In this document: piece after piece, positions 39,463-49,576 of the stretch
How the letters are laid out: each line of letters begins with the position of its first letter
How positions within the stretch are numbered: the first letter of the stretch is position 1
From: an uncultured Prevotellaceae bacterium
GTDB lineage: Bacteria > Bacteroidota > Bacteroidia > Bacteroidales > Bacteroidaceae
Direction of reading: 5' to 3'
Length of the DNA stretch: 64,000 nucleotides
Assembly: GCA_902790625.1 (NCBI GenBank)
Contig: CADASP010000019.1
Location: 1 to 64,000, forward strand
Translations under genes and position numbers: made by a program
The notes under the pieces: generated by a model
Databases searched by the model: none
What the model saw: only the letters and a program-made list of their open reading frames with translations
Told to the model about the DNA's origin: nothing

Positions 39463-42285
39463 ATGTGTATGACACGCCATCAACTGCTCCTGCTTTTCAT
39501 CATGCTGCTGGCAATGAAAAGCGCCCATGCCGGGGGTCTTGACGACATTCGGCAAGCACTGGAACAATCGTCGCAGAGCCAAATACAAGAGAAAGTGTAT
39601 GTGCACACCGACAACCAGTGCTATTTCGTGGGCGACACGCTGTGGTACAAGGCCTACGTGGTGCGCGCCGACGACCTGCAGCCCACCGACATGAGCCGTA
39701 TGCTCTATGTGGAGCTGCTCTCACCCGACGGTCTGCTGGTGGAGCGCCAGACCATCATCGTCAGTCCCAAGGGTTACACCTGCGGGCAGTTTGCCCTCAC
39801 CGACTCGCTCTATTCGGGCTACTACGAGTTGCGTGCCTACACCCGTTGGATGCTCAACTTCAACGTGAGCCACCACTACTACCGCCGCGACGAGACCTGG
39901 TGGTTCTACAACCGCCAGATGGCCGCCGACTACTTCCGCATGTGGGACGGACTTTACAGCCGCGTGCTGCCCGTCTACAGCAAGCCCGACGAGGCGGGCG
40001 ACTACGATGCGCGCCGCATGTACCAGCGACCCAAGACACGGCTGCCCCGACAGAAGAAAGACGACCTGCAGGTGACCTTCTACCCCGAGGGGGGACATCT
40101 CATCGACGGCATCGAGAACAGGGTGGCCTTCGAGGTGACCGACCAGCACGGCGAGGCCGTAAACATCAGCGGCACCTTAGACACTGGCGGCAAACCCATC
40201 ACCATCAAGACCGAGCACATGGGCCGTGGAGCCTTCACGGTGACGCCTCGCGGCAAGCGCCTCAGCACCACCTTCAGCTGGCACGACAAGCAGTGGACCG
40301 CCAAGCTGCCCAAGCAGGAAGAGGCTGGCGCAGCCCTGCGGCTGGAAGGCTCGCGCCTCACCATTGCCACGGCACTGCTGCCACCAGGCAAGGAGTATGC
40401 CGTGAGCATCATCTGCCGAGGAGCGCTGAAGCACTTCCTGCCGCTGAACCTGCAAAGCAACGGCACCACCACCATCGACCTGCCACTGCAAAGCCTGCCT
40501 TCTGGCGTGGCCGACATCACCCTCTTCGACAGCGACGGGCAGATTCTTGCCGACAGGCTATGCTTCGTGAACAACCACGAGCACGACGACGCCCTCATCA
40601 CCGCCCCCGTGGTGAGCAACAAAACCTACGACCCCTACGAGCGCATCTCGCTGCCCATACAGCTGCAAGGGGTTGACGAACCCACCAACTTCTCGATTGC
40701 CATACGCGATGCCTATACCGACGAGCCTACATACGACAACGGCAACCTGATGACCGACCTGCTGCTGTCGAGCGAGCTGCGGGGATTCATCGCCTATCCT
40801 GCCCACTACTTCGAGGCCGACGATGAACTGCACCGCCGACACCTCGACCTGCTCATGATGGTGCAGGGGTGGCGCAAATACAAATGGGAAGAGCTGGCCG
40901 ACACCTCGCGACAGATGCGCTACAGTCCCGAGACCACCCTCACCATCGAAGGCTCGGTCTACAAGATGCTCTCCATCACCCCCGTGGAACCCGACGAGGT
41001 GGAGCGCTGGCAAGACGGTGTGGGCATGGTGGGCCGCAAGGGTAACGTGGATGCCGACGGCACGCTATCTGACCCCTGGGCCGACGCTGCCAGCGACGAG
41101 GGCAACGTGAGCGAAGACGTGGGCGGTGCACCCTATGCCGATGTGGGCGTCATTGAATATGGCGGACTGGCCTATGCCAACGACGAGCTGGGCGTGAACC
41201 ACAGCGGCCTGAAGCGCGAGGTGATGGTCGAGGCCGAACTGTCGGTCGACGGTCAGTTCGTGGGTTCGGCACAGATGACCAAGGGCGGCCATTTCATCTT
41301 CGAGGTGCCACCCTTCTACGGCTTGGCCTATCTCAACATGAAAGCCTACCGTGAGCAAGACAGCATCAAGAAGAACATGATGTCGCACAAAGACAAATAC
41401 GTGCTCGACGAGGACGCCTTCCCCGACTTCTACGTGAAGCGCGACATGTTCTTCCCCATCTTCACCCACGACTACAACTACTACGAGAAGCATCAGCCCG
41501 AATGGACGGAAGAGATGCTTGTTGACACCGTCTCTGAGATGTCGATGGAGAACGACGTCCACCAGCTGGGCAACATCAACGTGCGTGGACATCGGCGTGG
41601 CCGTCGCGCCATCGACTGGAAGAAGCCTGCCTTCGTCATCGATGCCTACGACCTCTACAACGACATCACCGACCGCGGGCTCAGCTTTGGCAAGCTCGAC
41701 ATGCGCCAATTCCCCGTGCAGGTGTGCAAATACCTCTTCGGCAACATGAACCGCCCCGTGAGCTACAACGTCGACGGACGCTTGGAGGGACATACCTACT
41801 ACCGCAACTACTCGCCCATCATCAGCGGCGGCGAGGCCGAGGAGGCTGGATTCTTCCGTGCCAACCGCACCTCGCAATACGTCTACCGACAGCTGAAGCT
41901 GAAGCGCCTGAAGAACATACGCGTGTTCACCGACTATGAGCCGCGCACCGAGGACTCCACGATGGTGTACGAAAGCTACTCGCCTGATGCCACCGTCGAC
42001 CTGGAGCTGATTCCCTACGATGGTGTGCAGCCCTCGTTCCGCGACCGCCACATTATCCTGCGAGGCTTCAACCGCGCCGAACAGTTCTACCAGCCCGACT
42101 ACAGCGAAAAGCCCGTAGGCGAGAAGCCCAAAGACTATCGGCGCACGCTCTACTGGAACCCCAACGCCGTGTGCGACGAGCAGGGCCGATTCACGGCCAC
42201 CTTCTACAACAACGGCAAGGAGACGCGCATCAAAATGTCGGCCGCTGGCATTGCCCACGACGGGCGGCTGATGCACAGCCGTTAG
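39463..42285 (+). CDS. Large exported MG2-type protein (macroglobulin-like)
   Basis: Exported protein of 940 residues with signal peptide (LLLLFIMLLAMKSAHAG). KVYVHTDNQCYFVGDTLWYKAYVV followed by YVELLSPDG and GQFALTDSLYSGYYELRAYTRWM is the MG2 beta-sandwich found in alpha-2-macroglobulin-like and TonB-linked surface proteins of Bacteroidetes. Later parts contain further beta domains (DLQVTFYPEGGHLIDGIENRVAFEV) and a C-terminal region ending in GRFTATFYNNGKETRI. No thioester or receptor plug is seen. Such genes are often annotated as TonB-dependent receptor-associated proteins, but the function is unknown. Transcribed from a strong consensus promoter. Confidence 0.75.
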   Translation: MCMTRHQLLLLFIMLLAMKSAHAGGLDDIRQALEQSSQSQIQEKVYVHTDNQCYFVGDTLWYKAYVVRADDLQPTDMSRMLYVELLSPDGLLVERQTIIVSPKGYTCGQFALTDSLYSGYYELRAYTRWMLNFNVSHHYYRRDETWWFYNRQMAADYFRMWDGLYSRVLPVYSKPDEAGDYDARRMYQRPKTRLPRQKKDDLQVTFYPEGGHLIDGIENRVAFEVTDQHGEAVNISGTLDTGGKPITIKTEHMGRGAFTVTPRGKRLSTTFSWHDKQWTAKLPKQEEAGAALRLEGSRLTIATALLPPGKEYAVSIICRGALKHFLPLNLQSNGTTTIDLPLQSLPSGVADITLFDSDGQILADRLCFVNNHEHDDALITAPVVSNKTYDPYERISLPIQLQGVDEPTNFSIAIRDAYTDEPTYDNGNLMTDLLLSSELRGFIAYPAHYFEADDELHRRHLDLLMMVQGWRKYKWEELADTSRQMRYSPETTLTIEGSVYKMLSITPVEPDEVERWQDGVGMVGRKGNVDADGTLSDPWADAASDEGNVSEDVGGAPYADVGVIEYGGLAYANDELGVNHSGLKREVMVEAELSVDGQFVGSAQMTKGGHFIFEVPPFYGLAYLNMKAYREQDSIKKNMMSHKDKYVLDEDAFPDFYVKRDMFFPIFTHDYNYYEKHQPEWTEEMLVDTVSEMSMENDVHQLGNINVRGHRRGRRAIDWKKPAFVIDAYDLYNDITDRGLSFGKLDMRQFPVQVCKYLFGNMNRPVSYNVDGRLEGHTYYRNYSPIISGGEAEEAGFFRANRTSQYVYRQLKLKRLKNIRVFTDYEPRTEDSTMVYESYSPDATVDLELIPYDGVQPSFRDRHIILRGFNRAEQFYQPDYSEKPVGEKPKDYRRTLYWNPNAVCDEQGRFTATFYNNGKETRIKMSAAGIAHDGRLMHSR

Positions 42286-42322
42286 GAGTGAGGAGTTAGG
42301 AGTTAGGAGTTAGGAGTTGGGG
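42284..42322. repeat. GGAGTTA tandem arm after the MG2 protein gene
   Basis: About five copies of the 7-base unit GGAGTTA directly after the stop codon. The same units occur as inverted arms inside ligA at 43640-43737; here only one arm is present. Confidence 0.7.
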
Positions 42323-42361
42323 AATTAAGCTACGCAATCATCTTATATTCTTAAATCGTAA

Positions 42362-44488
<2,127 letters not shown>

Positions 44489-44504
44489 ACACTCCAAGAA
44501 GAGA

Positions 44505-44640
44505 AGAAAAGAGGAGTGAAGGGGAGTGAGCCGACTCGTCGGCAGGAGTGAAAGGGACAATAGTTTTAACGCTGAATAACTATCGTCCCTTTCCTCTTCT
44601 TTCGTCCTCTCTCCTCCTCTTCCGTCCTCTTTTCTCCTAT
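44505..44640. repeat. Inverted repeat with GGGACAATAG/CTATCGTCCC edge
   Basis: The left arm has GGAGTGA-type units and ends in GGGACAATAG (44554-44563). The right arm begins with CTATCGTCCC (44580-44589) and is a CCTCTTT-rich stretch complementary to purine-rich DNA on the left. It lies between convergent ligA and the hydrolase gene. Confidence 0.7.
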
Positions 44641-44656
44641 CAAATCAGGCCTCGCT

Positions 44657-45565
44657 TCATTTCAGCGCCCCGAACTTCTCGTTCTTCTCAATCGTCCAGC
44701 CTGGACGCTTCAGCAGCTCGCAGTCGTCGCCCAAGAACATGCGGGCGGCCTTCTTGTCGCCTTTCAACTGCCACTGAAGCCAGGCCAGCGCCACCACGGC
44801 AAACTCGCCGCCATGGGCCTGACGATAGGTGCCGCCATGCCCCACGGGCAGGTTGACGGCACAGGCGGGCACGTGGTTGATGCGATGGAAGTCGTCCATG
44901 CCGTTGCCGTAAGCGATGTCCTCCTCACCGCCCAGGATGTAGATGATGCTGGTGCGAATCTCGTTCAGCTTCTCCTTCGGGGGCATGGGCATGCCACCCA
45001 CGGCCTGATTGGCATTCTGGCGGTTGAAGAGTCCGCTATTGCAAATCATCAGCGTCGTGATGCGGGGGTCGGCAGAGTTGTAGAGCGTCTGCAATCCACC
45101 ACACGACATGCCCGCCACGCAGATGTTCTTCGTGTCAATCTTCTGATAGTAGGGCGACGTGGGGTCGTCGTTCTGCGCAAAAGCCCAGTCGATGCTCTCT
45201 ATCTGTTGCTCGGTAGTCGACATGGGGCCGCGATAGGGCTGCTCTTCCATGGGGATGTAGCCAGTGGCCAACACCAAGAAGCCGTAGCTGGCAATCTCGT
45301 TCAGAAATTTGTAGTGCTCCCACGGCGAGTTGGTGCAGGCACCATTGCCCCACACCAGCACGGGCAACGGCTGCTTCTTGCCGAAGGCGCTGAGGTCTTG
45401 CGGGGCAAAGACGGTGTGGGCGACCAGCGAAGGCTCCTCCTTCATGATGGCCTTGCAGGGGCCAGTGCCTCCTTCTTCCACAATGCGGCTCTTCACTGCT
45501 TGCTCCTGAGCATACATGCTACATGCTGCGCATGCCAGCACGACAATTGACAATAGTTTTCTCAT
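44657..45565 (-). CDS. Secreted alpha/beta-hydrolase
   Basis: Exported protein of 302 residues (signal peptide up to CSMYAQ; a cysteine at 15-16 lies within the signal rather than a clean lipobox). PVLVWGNGAC forms the oxyanion region and AGMSCGGLQT carries the nucleophile Ser154. GGEEDIAYGNGMDD and LPVGHGGTY offer the acid and histidine. The layout fits dienelactone hydrolase or acetyl-xylan-esterase-like enzymes; the substrate is unknown. It is transcribed alone from a box at 45609-45616. Confidence 0.8.
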   Translation of the reverse strand: MRKLLSIVVLACAACSMYAQEQAVKSRIVEEGGTGPCKAIMKEEPSLVAHTVFAPQDLSAFGKKQPLPVLVWGNGACTNSPWEHYKFLNEIASYGFLVLATGYIPMEEQPYRGPMSTTEQQIESIDWAFAQNDDPTSPYYQKIDTKNICVAGMSCGGLQTLYNSADPRITTLMICNSGLFNRQNANQAVGGMPMPPKEKLNEIRTSIIYILGGEEDIAYGNGMDDFHRINHVPACAVNLPVGHGGTYRQAHGGEFAVVALAWLQWQLKGDKKAARMFLGDDCELLKRPGWTIEKNEKFGALK

Positions 45566-45608
45566 GATGATTTTGATTTTGTTTTGGTTATGATGATATT
45601 TTGATGTG

Positions 45609-45616
45609 CAAATTTA
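45609..45616 (-). promoter_or_regulatory. Bacteroidetes -7 box TAAATTTG
   Basis: TAnnTTTG box on the minus strand 43 bases ahead of the hydrolase start. Confidence 0.5.
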
Positions 45617-46008
45617 GCATTTTCCCCATAGATATCATCCTTTTTCGGCGACTATTTTCGGCGAATGGTACATTCGAGCAACAGATAGATACAGAAAGCA
45701 AAGACAAAAGCAACCGCCACCGCGCATAACGTGCTGACATTCTATGGTTTCCCATCAATTACACATGGAGGCAAAGCAGAGGGCTGCCACCGCCAAAAAT
45801 TTGGAGCGCTCCGAATTTTCAAATGGCGTTGACTTTTTAAAATTTGGCAACGCCAAAAAAAAATCCCAGGCCGTGGGACAAATGGGGGCGAATGCCGTAG
45901 CAGCTGGAAGCCCTTTTTGCCGGTCGTGGTGCACTTGACTGTAGACAATCTTTTCTGATGATTTGGAAAAAATAATCCTGCTTGATGATAAGATTGAAAA
46001 AAATTGAC

Positions 46009-46016
46009 TATATTTG
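46009..46016 (+). promoter_or_regulatory. Bacteroidetes -7 box TATATTTG
   Basis: TAnnTTTG box 24 bases before the relA start. Confidence 0.6.
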
Positions 46017-46040
46017 CACATCAATTCAAGATAACAACAG

Positions 46041-48320
46041 ATGAACCAGCTTCAAGACCAGATACAGTTTACCGCCGCTGAGCACGACCTTGCCCTGCAA
46101 CTCTATGCCCAGCTGCACGAGAAGACGACCGCTGCGCTGCACGCCGACGACGAGCCACTGGTGCGCCAGCATCTGATGGAAGCCATCGAGCAAGGGCATG
46201 TGATGCGCGACGAGTTCGGGTTGAATCCCGTGGTGACCAGTCTGCAGACGGCTCTGATAGCGGTGGACGAGATGGGCCTACGCCGCGAGGCCGTGTTGTC
46301 CATCCTGCTAAATCCTTGCGTAGAGGGAGGACAACTCACCATCGATGAGGCCACCGCCACCTTTGGCGAGGCAGTGGGGCGCATCTTGAGAGGTCTGCGG
46401 CGCATCAAGGAACTCTACAAGAAGAACCCCGTGGCCGAGAGCAACCGTAACGACTTCATACGCCAGCAGGGCGAGAACTTCCGCAACCTTCTGCTCTCCT
46501 TTGCCGAGGACATGCGCGTGATCCTCATCATGATTGCCGACCGCGTGAACCTGATGCGGCAGATTCGCGACAACAAGAACGACGAGGCCCGCCGCGAGGT
46601 GAGCCAAGAGGCCGCCTACCTCTATGCTCCGCTGGCCCACAAGCTGGGCCTCTACAAGCTGAAGAGCGAGTTGGAAGACCTCTCGCTGAAATATCTGGAG
46701 ACCGAGGCCTACTATCACATCAAGGAGAAGCTGAACGCCACGAAGGCTGCCCGCGATGCCTATATAGAGCGATTCATCAAGCCTGTGAAAGAGAAACTTG
46801 AAGCCGCTGGGCTGAAGTTTCACATGAAGGGTCGCACCAAGAGCATTCACAGCATCTGGCAGAAGATGAAAAAGCAGAAATGCCAGTTTGAGGGTGTCTA
46901 CGACCTCTTCGCCATCCGCATCATCATCGATTGTCCGCGCGAAGAAGAGAAACAACAGTGCTGGAAGACCTTTGCCATCATCACCGACATGTATACCAGC
47001 AACCCCAAGCGCATGCGCGACTGGCTGAGCGTGCCCAAGCTGAATGGCTACGAGAGCCTGCACATCACCGTGCTGGGGCCTGAGCAGAAATGGGTGGAGG
47101 TGCAGATACGCACCGAGCGCATGGACGAGGTGGCCGAGCGCGGCGTGGCCGCACACTGGCGCTACAAGGGCGTGAAAGCCGACGCTATCGGCATGGACGA
47201 CTGGCTGAAGGGCATCAGGCAGATGCTGGAGAACACCGACGACGGCATGGAGGCCATGGACCAGTTTAAGATGGAGTTGCAAGACGAGGAGGTGTATGTG
47301 TTCACCCCGCGCGGCGACCTGATGAAGCTGCCCCGTGGGGCCACCGTGCTCGACATGGCCTACCACATCCACTCGAAGGTGGGCTCGGCATGCACCGGCG
47401 CACGCATACGCTCGGCCGATAGCCGCTCGGCCGACGACAATGGACGCTTGGTGACTTTCCGACAGGAGCTGCATTCGGGCGACCAGGTGGAGATCATCAC
47501 ATCGAGCACACAACGCCCCAAGCAAGAGTGGCTGAGCATCGTGAAGACCTCGCGCGCGAAAGCCAAGATTCGTTTGGCCATCAAAGAGACGCAACAGAAA
47601 GAGGCGCTCCTGGTTAAAGAAATGCTTGAGCGAAAGTTCCGCAACCGAAAGATAGAGATGGAAGAGTCGGTAATGATGCGGACGATGAAGAAACTGGGAT
47701 TCAAGGAGGCCAGCGACTTCTACCGACAATTGGCCGATGCCACACTCGACGTAGCCACGGTCATCGACAAATACCTTGAAGTGCAGCAGGGCGACAAGGC
47801 CCCAACGGCCGAGGTGCGCTCGGCCGAGGAGTTCGTGCTCGAAACGGCACCCTCGCTCAAGCAGCATGCATCCGACGATGTACTCATCATCGGCCCCGAC
47901 CTGAAGGGTGTCGACTATCAGCTGGCACATTGCTGCAACCCCATCTATGGCGACCGGGTTTTCGGCTTCGTCACCGTCAGCGGAGGCATCAAGATTCATC
48001 GTGCCGACTGTCCCAACGCCCCCGAATTGCGCCGGCGCTTCGGCTATCGCATCGTGAAGGCGGCATGGAGCGGAAAGGGCGACTCGCAATATCAAATCAC
48101 CCTGCGCGTCATCGGCAACGACGACCTGGGCATCGTGAACAACCTGACGAGCATCATCTCAAAAGACGAGAAGCTGGTGCTCAGAAGCATAAACATCGAC
48201 TCGCACGACGGACTCTTCCGTGGCAACCTGACGGTGATGATGAGCGACACGGCACGCCTGGAAGCGCTCATCAAGAAGCTACGCACCGTGAAGGGAGTGA
48301 AGCAGGTGGAGAGGGTGTGA
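46041..48320 (+). CDS. relA: RelA/SpoT-family (p)ppGpp synthetase with degenerate hydrolase domain
   Basis: Stringent-response enzyme of 759 residues. The N-terminal HD region lacks the metal-binding signature: where bifunctional enzymes have LLHDVVED it reads LLNPCVEGG (89-97), and the later motif reads IADRVNLMRQI. Hydrolysis of (p)ppGpp is therefore unlikely, as in E. coli RelA. The synthetase domain is intact (GRTKSIHSIWQKM, VYDLFAIRII, NGYESLHITV). TGS (VYVFTPRGDLMKLPRGATVLD), a zinc-finger/conserved-cysteine region (AHCCNPIYGDRVFGFV) and a C-terminal ACT domain follow. It makes pppGpp from GTP and ATP, probably on stalled ribosomes. A separate bifunctional SpoT-like enzyme should exist elsewhere. 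Confidence 0.9.
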   Translation: MNQLQDQIQFTAAEHDLALQLYAQLHEKTTAALHADDEPLVRQHLMEAIEQGHVMRDEFGLNPVVTSLQTALIAVDEMGLRREAVLSILLNPCVEGGQLTIDEATATFGEAVGRILRGLRRIKELYKKNPVAESNRNDFIRQQGENFRNLLLSFAEDMRVILIMIADRVNLMRQIRDNKNDEARREVSQEAAYLYAPLAHKLGLYKLKSELEDLSLKYLETEAYYHIKEKLNATKAARDAYIERFIKPVKEKLEAAGLKFHMKGRTKSIHSIWQKMKKQKCQFEGVYDLFAIRIIIDCPREEEKQQCWKTFAIITDMYTSNPKRMRDWLSVPKLNGYESLHITVLGPEQKWVEVQIRTERMDEVAERGVAAHWRYKGVKADAIGMDDWLKGIRQMLENTDDGMEAMDQFKMELQDEEVYVFTPRGDLMKLPRGATVLDMAYHIHSKVGSACTGARIRSADSRSADDNGRLVTFRQELHSGDQVEIITSSTQRPKQEWLSIVKTSRAKAKIRLAIKETQQKEALLVKEMLERKFRNRKIEMEESVMMRTMKKLGFKEASDFYRQLADATLDVATVIDKYLEVQQGDKAPTAEVRSAEEFVLETAPSLKQHASDDVLIIGPDLKGVDYQLAHCCNPIYGDRVFGFVTVSGGIKIHRADCPNAPELRRRFGYRIVKAAWSGKGDSQYQITLRVIGNDDLGIVNNLTSIISKDEKLVLRSINIDSHDGLFRGNLTVMMSDTARLEALIKKLRTVKGVKQVERV

Positions 48321-48359
48321 AGCCTCACCCCCGACCCCTCTCCAAAGGGAGAGGGGAGT
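48321..48359. repeat. 39-bp palindromic element directly after relA
   Basis: AGCCTCACCCCCGACCCCTC followed by TCCAAAGGGAGAGGGGAGT; starts at the base after the relA stop codon. It has the same length, ends and orientation as the copies at the oxidoreductase 3' ends (50645-50683, 51952-51990). A looser relative lies at about 48394-48428. Confidence 0.8.
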
Positions 48360-48488
48360 ATATACACCATGCGGCAGAAACAAAGCTATATGTTCCCCTC
48401 ACCCCCAAGGGGCAGAGGAGGGGGCTTGGTGGGAGAGAGGAGGAAAGAAATGCGGTAGCAAAAATTCTTCATTCTTCATTTTTTTGTG

Positions 48489-49259
48489 ATGATTAGCAAG
48501 AACCAAATAAAGTTTATTAAGCAGCTGGAGATGAAGAAGTATCGCCAGCGCGAGGGATTGTTTGTGGCCGAAGGCCCGAAGGTGGTGGGCGACCTGCTTG
48601 CGGCGGGCTTCAACCCCGTGATGCTCTTCGCCACCGACGAGTGGAAACCGGCTACAGCCCTTCACACATCGTGTGTCAACGTCACCCCCGACGAGTTGCG
48701 CAAACTCAGCTTCCTTCAACACCCCCAGCAGGTGTTGGCGGTATTTCCTATAGCAGCCCCCCTCAATCCCCCCAGAGGGGGGATGAACGATACCTCCTTG
48801 GGGGGATTGAGAGGGGCTGCCGATGGTTTGGTTTTGGCCCTCGATGGTGTGCAAGACCCAGGCAATCTGGGCACCATCATCCGCATTGCCGACTGGTTTG
48901 GCATCGACACCATCGTGTGCTCCCACGACACCGCCGACTGCTGGAGTCCCAAGGTGGTGCAGGCCACCATGGGCAGCATCGCTCGCGTTAACATCTGCTA
49001 TACCGACCTGCGCGACTTCTTAGCCAACAGCCCGTTGCCCATTTGCGGCACCCTGCTCGACGGTGTCGACATCTACCAGCAGCAGTTGCCCTCCCAAGCC
49101 ATCATCGTGATGGGTAACGAGGGCAACGGCATCAGCCCCGACATTCGCCAGATGGTGACCCACAAACTGCTCATCCCCCAGTTTCGGCCAGGTGCTGAGA
49201 GCCTGAACGTGGCCATCGCCACCGCCATCGTCTGCTCAGAGTTTAGGAGGCCAAGGTGA
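48489..49259 (+). CDS. TrmH/SpoU-family RNA methyltransferase with in-frame repeat
   Basis: SPOUT methyltransferase of 256 residues that 2'-O-methylates ribose in tRNA or rRNA. An N-terminal substrate-binding domain (SKNQIKFIKQLEMKKYRQREGLFVAEGPKVV) is followed by the knotted catalytic domain with LALDGVQDPGNLGTIIRIADWFG, IIVMGNEGNGIS and LLIPQFRPGAESLNVAIATAI. The link between the domains holds about 23 extra residues (89-111, AAPLNPPRGGMNDTSLGGLRG) encoded by a near-perfect 22-bp inverted repeat (48753-48820). The ATG at 48489 is preferred to the overlapping GTG at 48486. The exact RNA target cannot be read from sequence. Confidence 0.88.
   Translation: MISKNQIKFIKQLEMKKYRQREGLFVAEGPKVVGDLLAAGFNPVMLFATDEWKPATALHTSCVNVTPDELRKLSFLQHPQQVLAVFPIAAPLNPPRGGMNDTSLGGLRGAADGLVLALDGVQDPGNLGTIIRIADWFGIDTIVCSHDTADCWSPKVVQATMGSIARVNICYTDLRDFLANSPLPICGTLLDGVDIYQQQLPSQAIIVMGNEGNGISPDIRQMVTHKLLIPQFRPGAESLNVAIATAIVCSEFRRPR
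48753..48820. repeat. Palindromic repeat inserted in frame in the RNA methyltransferase gene
   Basis: GCAGCCCCCCTCAATCCCCC (from 48753) pairs with GGGGGATTGAGAGGGGCTGC (to 48820) with a single mismatch. The CTCAATCCCCCC arm also occurs in the insert of prmC (19751-19812). Confidence 0.85.
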
Positions 49260-49276
49260 TTTTTTTCGCGTTTTCT

Positions 49277-49307
49277 TTTGACAAGTCAAAAAGATTCACT
49301 ACTTTTG
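49277..49307 (+). promoter_or_regulatory. Promoter of the oxidoreductase operon with overlapping dyad
   Basis: TTTG (49277-49280) and TACTTTTG (49300-49307) are exactly 19 bases apart. The perfect dyad TTTTGACAAGTCAAAA (49277-49292) covers the -33 element and could be an operator. Confidence 0.75.
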
Positions 49308-49346
49308 CAACAAAATATCAGTCAATAACCCTTTAAAATAAGTAAT

Positions 49347-49574
49347 ATGGCAAAAATGAAAGGTGCCATCGTGGTGGACACCGCACGCTGCAAGGGATGC
49401 GTGCTCTGTGTGGAGGCATGCCCGCAGAAAGTCATCGCCTTGGCCGGAAAGGTCAATGTGCACGGCTATCCCTACGTGGAGGCCACCAACATGGAGGCTT
49501 GCGTGGGTTGCGGCTCGTGCGGCATCGTATGCCCCGACGGTTGTATCACAGTTTATCGTAAGAAAATCAGTTAG
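49347..49574 (+). CDS. Ferredoxin-type delta subunit of 2-oxoacid:ferredoxin oxidoreductase
   Basis: 75 residues with two [4Fe-4S] motifs, CKGCVLCVEACPQ and CVGCGSCGIVCPD, carrying electrons from the catalytic subunits to ferredoxin. The proline after the fourth cysteine and the short size are typical of VorD/KorD/PorD subunits. It is the first gene of an operon with the alpha, beta and gamma subunits and starts 40 bases after a consensus promoter. Its stop codon overlaps a GTG and lies 2 bases before the ATG of the alpha subunit gene. Confidence 0.9.
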   Translation: MAKMKGAIVVDTARCKGCVLCVEACPQKVIALAGKVNVHGYPYVEATNMEACVGCGSCGIVCPDGCITVYRKKIS

Positions 49575-49576
49575 TG

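Larger units (their letters stand above)
45566..46040. other. Divergent spacer with hairpin repeat related to the 0.5-kb repeat
   Basis: No gene. At 45791-45854 two adjacent hairpins occur: CGCCAAAAATT with AATTTT...GGCG around the palindrome GGAGCGCTCC, and GGCGTTG (45825-45831) with CAACGCC (45848-45854) followed by nine A. The block GGCGTTGACTTTTTAAA is shared with the 0.5-kb repeat copies at 25951 and 57778; the remainder does not align. Promoters for both flanking genes lie at the edges. Confidence 0.6.

Noticed and set aside
46308..48095. 595-residue open frame opposite relA
   Set aside because: Antisense shadow; low-complexity composition and no motifs, and the plus-strand frame is a complete RelA-type protein.
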